A stretch of 43,521 nt of DNA, taken from assembly GCA_016871015.1 (NCBI GenBank), contig VFZX01000020.1, positions 1 through 43,521 on the forward strand. The letters run 5' to 3'. Below the pieces are notes generated by a model. The model saw only the letters and a program-made list of their open reading frames with translations. It searched no databases and was not told the origin of the DNA. The translations under genes were made by a program, and so were the position numbers. Source of the stretch: Acidobacteriota bacterium. Its GTDB lineage: Bacteria > Acidobacteriota > Terriglobia > Bryobacterales > Bryobacteraceae. Shown here piece after piece: positions 25,190 through 33,645 of this stretch; position 1 is the first letter of the stretch; each line of letters begins with the position of its first letter.

Positions 25190-26767
25190 ATGCCGCGCTT
25201 CTTCAACACCGAAGGCCCCATGAAGCCCGAGATGCATTACACGATCGACCCGTTGAGCCGGGTGGATCTGGCGCAACTCATGGAGCTGATCGAGTCTCAC
25301 AAGTACTTCCTGCTGCACGCGCCGAGGCAGACGGGAAAGACTTCAGTAATGCGTGCGCTTGTGAAGCACCTGAACGCGACAGGCCGGTATCGCGCCGTCT
25401 GCTCCAATATCGAGCCCGCGCAGGCGGCTCGCGAGGATGTGCCCGAAGCAATCACCGCCATCCTCTCCGCGCTCGCCGACGACGCCATCGCACAACTTGG
25501 CGACCGGTTTCTGAGGGACTGGTACGAAGCTCGCAGAGGCAAATTTACTGCTGGCGACCTTCGTCAGGTGTTGGCCGAGTGGGCGGCGAACGACCGGCGT
25601 CCGCTGGTGCTGTTCCTGGACGAGGTGGATGCGCTGATTGGCGATTCGCTGCTGTCCCTTCTGCGGCAACTGCGTGCGGGCTACCCAGACCGTCCTGAAC
25701 GGTTTCCACAGGCCATGATCTTGTGCGGAATCCGCGATATTCGCGACTACCGCATCGAGTCGTCGCGGGAGAAGGCGGTGATTACTGGTGGCTCGGCATT
25801 CAATATCAAGGCCGAGTCGCTGCGTCTGGGAGACTTCACCAAAGACGAAATCCGGGCGCTGTACCTCCAGCACACGGCGGAAACGGGACAGTTGTTCGAG
25901 GAGCCGGTGTTCGACCTGGTCTGGAGGTTGACGCTCGGCCAGCCATGGCTTGTGAACGCGCTAGTGCGGGAGGCCACGCACCGGAAGAACGATTACAGCC
26001 AGCCGGTGAGGGTGGCCGCCATTGAGGCGGCGAAAGAGAAAATGATCGTCGATCGCGTGACTCACATCGACCAGTTGGGAGCCAAACTACGCGAGGACCG
26101 GGTGCGGCGGGTCGTGGCACCGATCCTCGCTGGGAGTATCGGGGAACAGGAGACGAATCAGGAGGATGCGGGCTACACTATCGACCTGGGGATTGTACGC
26201 CGAGGCCCGAATGGTTTGGAGATTGCCAATCCCATCTACCGGGAGGTGATTCCGCGGTATCTAACCGCCGATGCGGTGGACTGGCTGATGCCGTCGCAAA
26301 AGCCAGACTGGTACATCACCGGCGACGGCCGGCTGGACATGGTGAAGCTGCTCGAAGCCTTCCAGCAGTTCTTCCGCGAGAACTCCGAACATTGGGTGAA
26401 GCGGTTCGACTACCAGGAGTCCGGCCCACAGCTCCTTCTCCAGGCGTTCCTGCAGCGAATCATCAACGGCGGCGGGACCATCGAACGCGAGTACGGACTC
26501 GGACGTATGCGGACCGATCTGTTGATCCGCTGGCCGTGGAAAGGTGGCGAGCAGCGCATCGTGATCGAGTTGAAGCTCACCCGCAAGGCTCCGACGGAGA
26601 AGTGGCTCGACGAAGGGCTCGCACAGACCGCGGAGTATCTTCAACGCACCGGCCTCGGCGAGGGCCACCTCGTCCTGTTCGACCGCAGTGAACGGACCTG
26701 GGACGAAAAGGTGTACCGCACGCGGCGCGAGCACGGAGGGCGCATAATCGAAGTCTGGGGAATGTGA
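25190..26767 (+). CDS. AAA-family ATPase fused to PD-(D/E)XK nuclease-like domain (copy B)
   Basis: A 525-residue tandem paralogue of the preceding gene with the same domain order: Walker A HAPRQTGKTS, Walker B LVLFLDEVDAL, and the C-terminal D, E-x-K and QxxxY nuclease core. Similarity is uneven along the DNA. The last roughly 400 bases differ at only about ten sites, as do blocks in the middle (the segment GAKEKMIVDRVTHIDQLGA is conserved), whereas the first several hundred bases carry many synonymous and some amino-acid changes. This mosaic suggests gene conversion rather than a very recent duplication. All catalytic residues are kept in both copies, so both may be active. Its stop is one base before the next ATG, so the three genes form one transcription unit. 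Confidence 0.88.
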   Translation: MPRFFNTEGPMKPEMHYTIDPLSRVDLAQLMELIESHKYFLLHAPRQTGKTSVMRALVKHLNATGRYRAVCSNIEPAQAAREDVPEAITAILSALADDAIAQLGDRFLRDWYEARRGKFTAGDLRQVLAEWAANDRRPLVLFLDEVDALIGDSLLSLLRQLRAGYPDRPERFPQAMILCGIRDIRDYRIESSREKAVITGGSAFNIKAESLRLGDFTKDEIRALYLQHTAETGQLFEEPVFDLVWRLTLGQPWLVNALVREATHRKNDYSQPVRVAAIEAAKEKMIVDRVTHIDQLGAKLREDRVRRVVAPILAGSIGEQETNQEDAGYTIDLGIVRRGPNGLEIANPIYREVIPRYLTADAVDWLMPSQKPDWYITGDGRLDMVKLLEAFQQFFRENSEHWVKRFDYQESGPQLLLQAFLQRIINGGGTIEREYGLGRMRTDLLIRWPWKGGEQRIVIELKLTRKAPTEKWLDEGLAQTAEYLQRTGLGEGHLVLFDRSERTWDEKVYRTRREHGGRIIEVWGM

Positions 26768-26768
26768 A

Positions 26769-28154
26769 ATGGAAATCCGGTTTACCAAACTCGCCGAGTG
26801 CGTCGCCGACGTCGAACGCGCCGCGCGCGACACCGATCGTGGACCGGGGGTTCCGGTCCAATTCGCGCCGCTGAAGCGCGAATTGCAAGATGCGTCCAGG
26901 AAGCTCTCGCCAACCTATAAGGAGATCCTTGGCGAGCCACTAATCCGGCACGTCGACTCCCTCGGCGCGGTGGGACTGCGCGACCTGCTGCGGGACGATC
27001 CGGCACGCGAAGGGGATGGCGGCCTGATCCTGGACCTCTCTCAAGCTGTGATCCAGCGCGGATCCGGGTTCCAGCCGCGTGAAGTCGGCGCGTTGCAGGA
27101 AGTGATCAGCGACCTCTATGACGGATTCCTCAGCGCTGAGGACCGCGCGGGTGTCAAGCCGCCCGACCACTCGACAGCCGCGCCGGCAGTGAAGTTCGGA
27201 GAGCCCGACTCCGGACCTTATACTTGGCCCGCCGACGCCACCGCAGCCCTCGAGATTCAATGCTCTGTTGTCAGCGTTCCACCCGCCAACGCGCGCGGCG
27301 GACTGCTCACATGGTCGACGCTCGGCCACGAGACCGCCGGGCACGATATCCTCTCCGCCGACATCGGCCTTGCCGCCGAGGTCACACGGTCGGTTCGCAA
27401 GGCGCTGACCGCGGCCCGGGTGGGCGATGCCCTCACCCGGTACTGGACTTCGCGTATCGACGAGACCGCGGCGGATGTGCTCGGCGTGCTGAACATGGGA
27501 CCCGCCGCTGCGATCGGGTTAATCGGATTCCTGCGCGGGTTTAACGCGTCGATGGGGGATGGCCCGGTGCTCTCGCGCGAGGGCCCCGTCGACGATGCGC
27601 ATCCAGCGGACTTGATCCGTGGCTTCCTGGTCAGCCATTCGGTCCGGCTCCTCGATTTCACCGCCGCGGGAAAATGGGCTGACGCGATCGACGAGGACCT
27701 CGCCACGGACGAGGCTCCCTTGGAACTGGCGGGCCATCGCGTGACAGCGGCCACGGCGCGCCGCTCCGCCAAGGTTGTGGCAGAGGCGGTGGCGCGGACG
27801 CAGTTTCGCTCGCTCGAGGAGTTCAGTTTTGCCGATATCCAAAACTGGCGCGATTCCGACGAAGTGATGACGAACGACCTTGCCGACCGGCTCGCCGGTG
27901 GTGCCATCCAGGATCCTCCGGGTGGGACGTATGCGGCACACGCAGTCGCGGGTGGTGTGGTCGCCGCAGTTACGGGACTCGCATCCGTGGGGGACCTGTT
28001 CCCCCGCATGATCGCGATGGTCCACGCGATGCACAAAAAAAATCCGGTGTTCGGACCGCTGCGGGTCCGGCACCGTAGTGATGTTCACCGGCATTTCTTC
28101 CACAGCCGTTTTCGAAGGTTCCGCAGGGGCCGCGCGATTGGGGCGAACGCCTGA
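26769..28154 (+). CDS. Putative HExxGH zinc metallopeptidase (M49-like motif)
   Basis: A 461-residue protein. The segment STLG-H187-E-T-A-G-H192-D, followed by D-E232-T-A-A-D236, has the HExxGH...E-x-x-x-D pattern best known from dipeptidyl peptidase III (peptidase family M49: HELLGH and EECRAE), with a spacing of about 40 residues. The rest does not look like full-length DPP III, which is larger, so this is a motif-based guess. No signal peptide is seen. The C-terminal ~40 residues are rich in Arg and His after an A8 run at 28035-28042; reading through a -1 shift there gives a less basic end up to 28191, so a frame error or slippage is possible. The ATG is one base after the ATPase copy B stop; together with the two ATPases it forms a three-gene cassette. 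Confidence 0.6.
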   Translation: MEIRFTKLAECVADVERAARDTDRGPGVPVQFAPLKRELQDASRKLSPTYKEILGEPLIRHVDSLGAVGLRDLLRDDPAREGDGGLILDLSQAVIQRGSGFQPREVGALQEVISDLYDGFLSAEDRAGVKPPDHSTAAPAVKFGEPDSGPYTWPADATAALEIQCSVVSVPPANARGGLLTWSTLGHETAGHDILSADIGLAAEVTRSVRKALTAARVGDALTRYWTSRIDETAADVLGVLNMGPAAAIGLIGFLRGFNASMGDGPVLSREGPVDDAHPADLIRGFLVSHSVRLLDFTAAGKWADAIDEDLATDEAPLELAGHRVTAATARRSAKVVAEAVARTQFRSLEEFSFADIQNWRDSDEVMTNDLADRLAGGAIQDPPGGTYAAHAVAGGVVAAVTGLASVGDLFPRMIAMVHAMHKKNPVFGPLRVRHRSDVHRHFFHSRFRRFRRGRAIGANA

Positions 28155-28222
28155 ACCCACGAATAAGTTAATTTTCTCTCCGGAACGTTGATCGCTTTTC
28201 TCGTTTTTTGCCGCACTGCGCA

Positions 28223-28244
28223 TTGGGGCCGTTTACGGCCTCAA
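28223..28244 (+). promoter_or_regulatory. Leader hairpin upstream of DUF1800 gene
   Basis: TTGGGGCC-GTTTAC-GGCCTCAA forms an 8-bp stem (one G-U pair) with a 6-base loop, ending 13 bases before the Shine-Dalgarno AGGAGG (28258-28263). No T-run follows, so it does not look like a terminator. It may act on the leader of the DUF1800 mRNA. The rest of 28155-28269 is AT-richer than the surroundings, as expected of a promoter region, but no clear -35/-10 pair was found. Confidence 0.35.
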
Positions 28245-28269
28245 TTCACAGTCAGACAGGAGGAAACGA

Positions 28270-30567
28270 GTGCAAGCGAAAGAAACTATCACGCGCTTGG
28301 TACTATTCGGGGCTGCTGCCGCGATCGGATTCGGACAAGGGACGATCACGGTCTACTCCAGCGGATCAGTCACGATCGGATCAACGCGCCAATTGAGCGC
28401 ATACGTGCCGCTCTCACCCAACACCGTCGTGTGGTCGGTGAACGGCGTCAATGGAGGGAATGCAACACATGGAACGGTCAGCTCCAACGGGCTATACAGC
28501 GCACCGGCGAGTGCGCCTGCTGATAACGTCGTCACGGTACGGGCAACGAGCACGGCCTATCCCAATATCTCGGGCGCGGTGAGCATCACCATCGTGCAGC
28601 CCACCCCGTGGGTGTGGAACGTGAATCCATCGAGCTTCCCGGCCGGCCAGGTCACGATCACAATCGGGGGCTCGAACCTGCGGCCCGACTCGATCGTCAA
28701 GGTGAACGGCGTCACGTTCGCCCCCACTTTTGTGTCGTCGACATCAATGAAGGCGGCTGGTTTGGCAACGGGGTCAGGCAAAGTTCCGGTCACTGTCACC
28801 AATCCCGGCAACGGGGCTGTGACGAGCCAGCCTTTCATGGCCACGGTGACGGCTCCAGCGTCTCCACCGCCCCCGGCAATCAGCCTGGTGTCTCCGGGTT
28901 CGATTCAACAGGGGAGTTTCAGCCTCTCGGTCAACGGCAGCGGATTTGTCCAGGGCTCGCTCGTGCTTTTCGGAGGAGCAGCATTAACGACCACCTACAT
29001 CTCCAGCAGCCAGCTCACCGCCGCGGGCTCGACGAACGCAGCGGTGGGAACATCGATCCCGGTCACCGTTTCGAATCCGGCTCCGAACGCGGCGGTATCG
29101 GGTCCGGTGAACGTCACCATCGGAGCCGCACCCGCGCCGAACATGAGCATGATTAAGGCCGGACGGTTCCTCGAACAAGCGGCCTTCGGCCCCAATACCG
29201 CGTCCATGAACAAGGTTCTGCAAGGGGGAATCGACGCGTGGCTGGACGAGCAGTTCGCAATGCCGGAAACGGTGATTTCCATTCCCAGCGGCGTGAGCCA
29301 GGCCAAGGGAGAATACTTGAACCGGCTGGCGCATGCACCTGACCAGCTCCGCCAAAAGGCGGCGTGGGCGCTCAACCACATCCTGGTGATCTCGGCGAAC
29401 AAGAACATCTATCCGGACGAGATCGTTCCTCTCTATCAACTGCTAAGCAAGCACGCGTTTGGCAACTACCGGACCCTGCTGCGCGAAGTCGCTCAAAGCT
29501 CTCAAATGGGCAAGTACCTCGACCTCGCCAACAGCGTGAAGCCGTCGGTGATGGGAGGGGCCAACGAGAACTTCCCGCGCGAGCTGCTGCAGTTGTTCTC
29601 GATCGGACTGGTGATGCTCAATCCGGACGGATCCACCAAGCTGGATGGCGGCGGCAAGCCGGTTCCGGCTTACACGCAGAACGACATCAAGCAGTTCTCG
29701 CTGGCCCTAACCGGTTGGACCTATCCGCCTGCCAACGGCAAGGCGAACTGGGAAAATTTCTCCGGTCCCATGGTTCCGCTTCCGCAGTTTCACGACACCA
29801 CGGCCAAGACGCTGCTCAATGGGGTGGTCCTGCCGGCGGGCCAGACGGTGGAGCAGGACATGGACGGGGCAATCGACAACGTGTTCAACCACCCGAACAC
29901 GGGTCCGTTCCTCGCCACGCGCCTGGTGCGCGCGATGGTCTCCAGCAATGCGTCGCCCGCCTACATCCAACGGGTGGCCAACGCCTTTAACAACGACGGA
30001 GCGGGCGTACGCGGCGACCTGAAAGCCGTGTTCCGCGCGATCCTCACCGATCCCGAGGCGCGCCAGGACACAGCCGCCGTCACTCAAGGGCGGCTGAAGG
30101 ACGCAATCTATCAGACCGTCGCGCTCGTGCGCGCGCTCGACGGTTCGGTAAACGCGAACAACCAGAGCACCTACCTGTTCACGAACTTCAACCAGAACAT
30201 TCTCACGCCATCGTCGGTGTTCGGATTCTACTCGCCCATGTACAAGGTCCCCAAGTCAGCGCTGTTCGGACCGGAATTCCAGATCTACTCGCCGACCGAG
30301 GCGGTGCTGCGGGGAAATCTGATCGCGGCCATCCTGGGCGGGAATAACGGAGACTTTCCGGTGAGCATGGCCCCGTATCAGGCCGTGGCGGGCAACGTGA
30401 ACCAGTTAATCGACAAGGTGGACCAGGTACTGCTCTACGGCCGGATGCCGGCCTCAATGCGCAACAGCCTGACGACCGCTTTGAACGCTCAATACGACAA
30501 CAACCAGCGCGCGTTCGTGGCTCTATACTTGACCGCGCTTTCCGGACAATACGCCGTCCAGTACTAA
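28270..30567 (+). CDS. DUF1800 protein with N-terminal Ig-like/IPT-TIG domains
   Basis: A 765-residue secreted protein. Residues 1-22 are a signal peptide (VLFGAAAAIGFGQG). Residues about 24-110 form an Ig-like domain (VVWSVNGV, GLYSAPASAP), 112-195 a first IPT/TIG domain (PSSFPAGQVTITIGG) and 200-285 a second (PGSIQQGSFSLSVNGSGF). Residues about 290-765 are the DUF1800 domain (AGRFLEQAAFGPN, ENFPRELLQLFSIGL). The start is GTG 28270 with an ideal AGGAGG six bases upstream. DUF1800 genes are nearly always followed by DUF1501, as here; the pair is common in Acidobacteriota, Planctomycetes and others, but its biochemical function is not established. Cell-surface polysaccharide processing or a related role is often suggested; I would not go further. 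Confidence 0.9.
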   Translation: MQAKETITRLVLFGAAAAIGFGQGTITVYSSGSVTIGSTRQLSAYVPLSPNTVVWSVNGVNGGNATHGTVSSNGLYSAPASAPADNVVTVRATSTAYPNISGAVSITIVQPTPWVWNVNPSSFPAGQVTITIGGSNLRPDSIVKVNGVTFAPTFVSSTSMKAAGLATGSGKVPVTVTNPGNGAVTSQPFMATVTAPASPPPPAISLVSPGSIQQGSFSLSVNGSGFVQGSLVLFGGAALTTTYISSSQLTAAGSTNAAVGTSIPVTVSNPAPNAAVSGPVNVTIGAAPAPNMSMIKAGRFLEQAAFGPNTASMNKVLQGGIDAWLDEQFAMPETVISIPSGVSQAKGEYLNRLAHAPDQLRQKAAWALNHILVISANKNIYPDEIVPLYQLLSKHAFGNYRTLLREVAQSSQMGKYLDLANSVKPSVMGGANENFPRELLQLFSIGLVMLNPDGSTKLDGGGKPVPAYTQNDIKQFSLALTGWTYPPANGKANWENFSGPMVPLPQFHDTTAKTLLNGVVLPAGQTVEQDMDGAIDNVFNHPNTGPFLATRLVRAMVSSNASPAYIQRVANAFNNDGAGVRGDLKAVFRAILTDPEARQDTAAVTQGRLKDAIYQTVALVRALDGSVNANNQSTYLFTNFNQNILTPSSVFGFYSPMYKVPKSALFGPEFQIYSPTEAVLRGNLIAAILGGNNGDFPVSMAPYQAVAGNVNQLIDKVDQVLLYGRMPASMRNSLTTALNAQYDNNQRAFVALYLTALSGQYAVQY

Positions 30568-30580
30568 GGAGGAGACTGAC

Positions 30581-31921
30581 ATGAGTACAACATTTTCACG
30601 GCGCAACTTCCTGCGCATCTCCGCCGGCGCGGCGGGCCTCTCGCGATTCGGCGCGATGAACGCGCTCGCCCAGGGATCCAGCTACAAGGCCCTGGTCTGC
30701 GTGTTCCTCTACGGAGGCAACGACGGTCACAACACGATCGTTCCCAAGTCGGCCACGGAGTACAACGCCTACAAAGCGATCCGCGGGAACTTGGGCCTCC
30801 CGGATCAAAACACACCACTGCTCGACGTTTCGGCCGCCAACGGAACCCCCTATGGACTCAACGGCGGACTCCTGCCGGTTCACCCGCTTTGGGCCTCGAA
30901 GCAGCTCGCGGCCGTGGCCAACGTGGGGATGCTCGTGCAACCGACAACGCGTGCGCAGTACCTCGCGGGGAATGTCCCCGTACCGTCGAACCTTTTCTCG
31001 CACTCCGATCAGACGCTGCAGATGCAGAGCGGTGTGCCGTCGACAGGGGGAGGCACTGGATGGGCAGGCCGTGTAGCCGACTCGATCCAGACGCTCAACG
31101 GCGCGGCCACGTTTCCACCCTCGGTGTCGACGTCGGGGCCGGTGCTGTTCTGCACGGGGAACGTGGTCCAGTCGGCGAGCCTGTTTCCGGGCTTCGATCT
31201 GACTCCGGCGGGGATGAGTGTGTGGCCCGAGTCCGCCGCGACGGCGCGGAAACAGGGGCTGCAAGCAGTGCTCACCTTCGACTCGGGACTGGCCATGGTC
31301 CAAGCGGCGAACAAGGTGCGGCAGGATGCAATGTCGCTGAACGCACTACTCAAGAGCGCCGGAACCACCAATCCGGTGTCGACACCATTTCCGGGTACCG
31401 ACATCGGCCTCCAGCTCAAGCAGGTGGCGCAGATCATTGCACTGCGGAACCAGGTAGGCATGAGCCGGCAGGTGTTCTTCTGTTCACTCGGTGGATTCGA
31501 CACCCACGGGTCGCAGTCGTGGCAGCACTGGTTCCTGCTGCGGAGCCTGGCGGACGCCATGTCGGCCTTCTACAACTCGACTGTGGAGATGGGTGTCGCC
31601 GGGCAAGTGACGACGTTCACGGAATCGGAGTTCGGGCGGACGCTGCAGCCCAGCGGACAGGGGTCCGATCACGGGTGGGGAAACCACCTGTTCGTGATGG
31701 GCGGTGCAGTGAAGGGCGGCGACGTGTACGGAGCGTTCCCGGCGCCAGCGCTGGGTGGTCCGGACGACGCCAACAACCGCGGCGTCCTGATCCCCACCAC
31801 ATCGCTTGATCAGTACGGCGCGACGCTCGCCAAATGGTTCGGACTCGATGACGCGGCGCTGAACACGGTGTTTCCAAACCTGGCCAACTTCGGTGTGAAA
31901 AACATCGGATTCATGGCGTGA
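30581..31921 (+). CDS. DUF1501 protein, Tat-type export signal
   Basis: A 446-residue partner of the DUF1800 protein. FSRRNFLRISAGAAGLS (residues 5-21) is a clear twin-arginine signal, so it is probably exported folded. VCVFLYGGNDGHNTIVP, FFCSLGGFDTHGSQ and FTESEFGRTLQ...GSDHGWGNH are the DUF1501 landmarks. Their Asp/His-rich nature and GGND/DTH motifs recall the alkaline-phosphatase/sulfatase fold, which suggests a metal-dependent hydrolase, as inference. AGGAGG overlaps the DUF1800 stop and sits eight bases before the ATG, so both are translated from one message. A strong hairpin follows about 30 bases after the stop. Confidence 0.92.
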   Translation: MSTTFSRRNFLRISAGAAGLSRFGAMNALAQGSSYKALVCVFLYGGNDGHNTIVPKSATEYNAYKAIRGNLGLPDQNTPLLDVSAANGTPYGLNGGLLPVHPLWASKQLAAVANVGMLVQPTTRAQYLAGNVPVPSNLFSHSDQTLQMQSGVPSTGGGTGWAGRVADSIQTLNGAATFPPSVSTSGPVLFCTGNVVQSASLFPGFDLTPAGMSVWPESAATARKQGLQAVLTFDSGLAMVQAANKVRQDAMSLNALLKSAGTTNPVSTPFPGTDIGLQLKQVAQIIALRNQVGMSRQVFFCSLGGFDTHGSQSWQHWFLLRSLADAMSAFYNSTVEMGVAGQVTTFTESEFGRTLQPSGQGSDHGWGNHLFVMGGAVKGGDVYGAFPAPALGGPDDANNRGVLIPTTSLDQYGATLAKWFGLDDAALNTVFPNLANFGVKNIGFMA

Positions 31922-31948
31922 TCCGTTTCGGGTAGTGCTTGCTATGAT

Positions 31949-31990
31949 GTGGGGACCGTTCAACGCGTCCCCACTTTCTGCCTGTTTTTC
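31949..31990 (+). terminator. Probable intrinsic terminator after DUF1800-DUF1501 operon
   Basis: GTGGGGAC (31949-31956) and GTCCCCAC (31967-31974) form a perfect 8-bp stem that can extend by two further pairs with a bulge. It is followed by a T-rich tail containing TTTCTG and TTTTT. Its place just downstream of the DUF1501 stop (31921) fits termination of that operon. Confidence 0.6.
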
Positions 31991-32373
31991 GCGGTTTCAT
32001 TCGCCGTTCATGGTCAGGGCGGTGGTCCAACGAGGCCCACGCGGACACTACCCGAAGGTCCCGCGCAAGCGCTGGTCCAGCCGGTGTGCGGAGCCACGTG
32101 CCACGGGGTGGAGATCGTCACGATATCGTTGCGCAGATGCCAAGATCGCGGGAATCGAGGCGCCGCGGGGCTGGATCCCTGACCCGGCAGTTGGGGCGCG
32201 GCGGAATATGGATCGCGCGGACTCACCGTTGCCGGCGTGTCGGTGGGCGGGGATGGATGGGACAAGATCCGGCCGTTCATGGAGGCCAACCGGGTGGGCG
32301 GGTGGCGCATTTCCTCCAAGGCAGGGTGTCCAAGGACGAGTACCAACGGCTGCTGGCGGCGGCACTCGACTGA
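31949..32373 (+). pseudogene. Broken cytochrome-c-like gene remnant
   Basis: A single frame from about 31976 gives a hydrophobic leader, a Pro/Thr-rich linker and C-G-A-T-C-H (32087-32104), a CxxCH heme-c attachment motif. Beyond about 32120 the plausible protein changes frame: an Ala/Ile-containing stretch in a second frame, back to the first frame after a TGA at 32180-32182 (GLTVAGVSVGGDGWDKIRPF), then a third frame for the end, SKDEYQRLLAAALD and a stop at 32371-32373. Small secreted cytochromes of this kind have a C-terminal helix rich in such residues. I read it as a decayed gene with several indels; a short intact heme protein ending at 32182 is a weaker alternative. It converges on the PQQ-like gene, with stops abutting at 32373/32374. 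Confidence 0.45.
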
Positions 32374-33645
32374 TCAGCGCACAGCGATCAGGTGGCCACG
32401 GGTCCGGAAGTAGAGCGTGCCGTCGACGGCGGCTGGAGACGCCAGCGCGGATTCTCCTAGCTCGCTGGTTCCCAACAACTCGAACACCGGACCCGCCTTC
32501 AGCGTGTACACTTCGCCTTCCTCGCTCGTGAAGTAGATCCGGCCGCCCGCCGCCACGGGCGATGCGGTGAATCCCGTCGTACCCGCGCCCAGCCGCTGCT
32601 GGTAGTGGAGCTTGCCAGTCCGGGCGTCGAAGACCTTCAGTACGCCGCGGTCCGAGCAACTGTACACGAGATCGCCATGCACAAGCGGAGTCTGCATGTA
32701 GGCGCCGTTGCGCTGCTCGCTCCAGGCGATCGCGTCCGGCTTGGCCGTGACGTCGCCCCGCGCCTCGGGCCGGATTGCGTATATGGGCGCAGATCCGCCA
32801 TGCGCGTTGGTGACGAAGATCAATCGGTGCGCGAACACGGGGGCCGGAACCGGAACGTCGCCACCGGACTTGAGCCGCCACAGCTCGCGTCCATCCTTGA
32901 AATCGTAGGCGGCGATGTAGGGCCATCCGTTCGCTACAACCTGGGTGACGCCTCCAGCGTTCACCACCGCCGGCGTGGACCAGCTCCGCTCGGAGACTCC
33001 CCGGCGTGGCGTGCGCCAGATCTCGTTGCCTGTTGCCGCGTCGAGCACGGCGATGAACGGATCCTTCTTCACGTCGCATTGGATCACCACGCGGTCCTGG
33101 TACAGCACGGGTGAACTCGCAAAGCCCCACTGCAAGTCGTCCGGCATCGGACCCGCGTCCAACACCCCGAAGTCCTTCTTCCAGAGCAGCGCACCGTTCA
33201 AGCCGTAGGCGTACAGCCCTTCGGATCCGAAGAAGGCGATGAGGCGCTTGCCGTCCGTGGCAACCGTGGTGTTCGCGTGGGTGGCCTTGGTGTGGCGGCG
33301 CGCGCGAGGAATGCCCCGGTGCGCGGTCCGTTCCCAGAGCACCCCGCCGGACTTCGCATCCAGCGCGTAGATCTTCCACTGCTGCTCGCCGTTGTCGTTG
33401 GCAGAATCGCCCGCACCGTAGAGTCCGATCTTGAGCGGAGCGGCACCCGCGGCGCTGACCGCGGTGGCAATGAATGCCCTGCCGTCCCAAACAACGGGGC
33501 TCGAATGGCTGAGTCCGGGGACTGGAGTCTTCCAGGCCGTTTTCTTCACCGACACCGGCGCGGGAGTAGTTGAGATTCCGTTCGCGGCGGGTCCGCGGAA
33601 CTGCGGCCAGTTTGCGAAGGCCAGAAGCAGGACGGCTGTCATCAT
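32374..33645 (-). CDS. Secreted PQQ-like beta-propeller protein
   Basis: About 423 residues. A signal peptide (MTAVLLLAFANW) precedes PQFRGPAANG, the usual opening of PQQ_2-type outer-compartment beta-propellers. Repeated blades contain G-x-L-x-W (GGVLWERTAH, GALLWKKDFG, GNEIWRTPRRG, RELWRLKSGG) and Y-A-[LI]-D or VFDARTGKL, giving seven to eight blades. It lacks the cytochrome and catalytic segments of PQQ dehydrogenases, so it is more likely a structural or binding propeller; cofactor binding is unproven. The start overlaps the stop of the enolase-superfamily gene (ATGATGA); ATG 33645 or 33642 gives the best leader, and 33654 is possible. It is last in a three-gene operon. Confidence 0.85.
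   Translation of the reverse strand: MMTAVLLLAFANWPQFRGPAANGISTTPAPVSVKKTAWKTPVPGLSHSSPVVWDGRAFIATAVSAAGAAPLKIGLYGAGDSANDNGEQQWKIYALDAKSGGVLWERTAHRGIPRARRHTKATHANTTVATDGKRLIAFFGSEGLYAYGLNGALLWKKDFGVLDAGPMPDDLQWGFASSPVLYQDRVVIQCDVKKDPFIAVLDAATGNEIWRTPRRGVSERSWSTPAVVNAGGVTQVVANGWPYIAAYDFKDGRELWRLKSGGDVPVPAPVFAHRLIFVTNAHGGSAPIYAIRPEARGDVTAKPDAIAWSEQRNGAYMQTPLVHGDLVYSCSDRGVLKVFDARTGKLHYQQRLGAGTTGFTASPVAAGGRIYFTSEEGEVYTLKAGPVFELLGTSELGESALASPAAVDGTLYFRTRGHLIAVR

Noticed and set aside
23609-26767. The ATPase tandem as a CRISPR- or restriction-modification-associated locus
   Set aside because: No repeats, cas genes, methyltransferase or specificity subunit lie nearby; the domain order does not match those systems.
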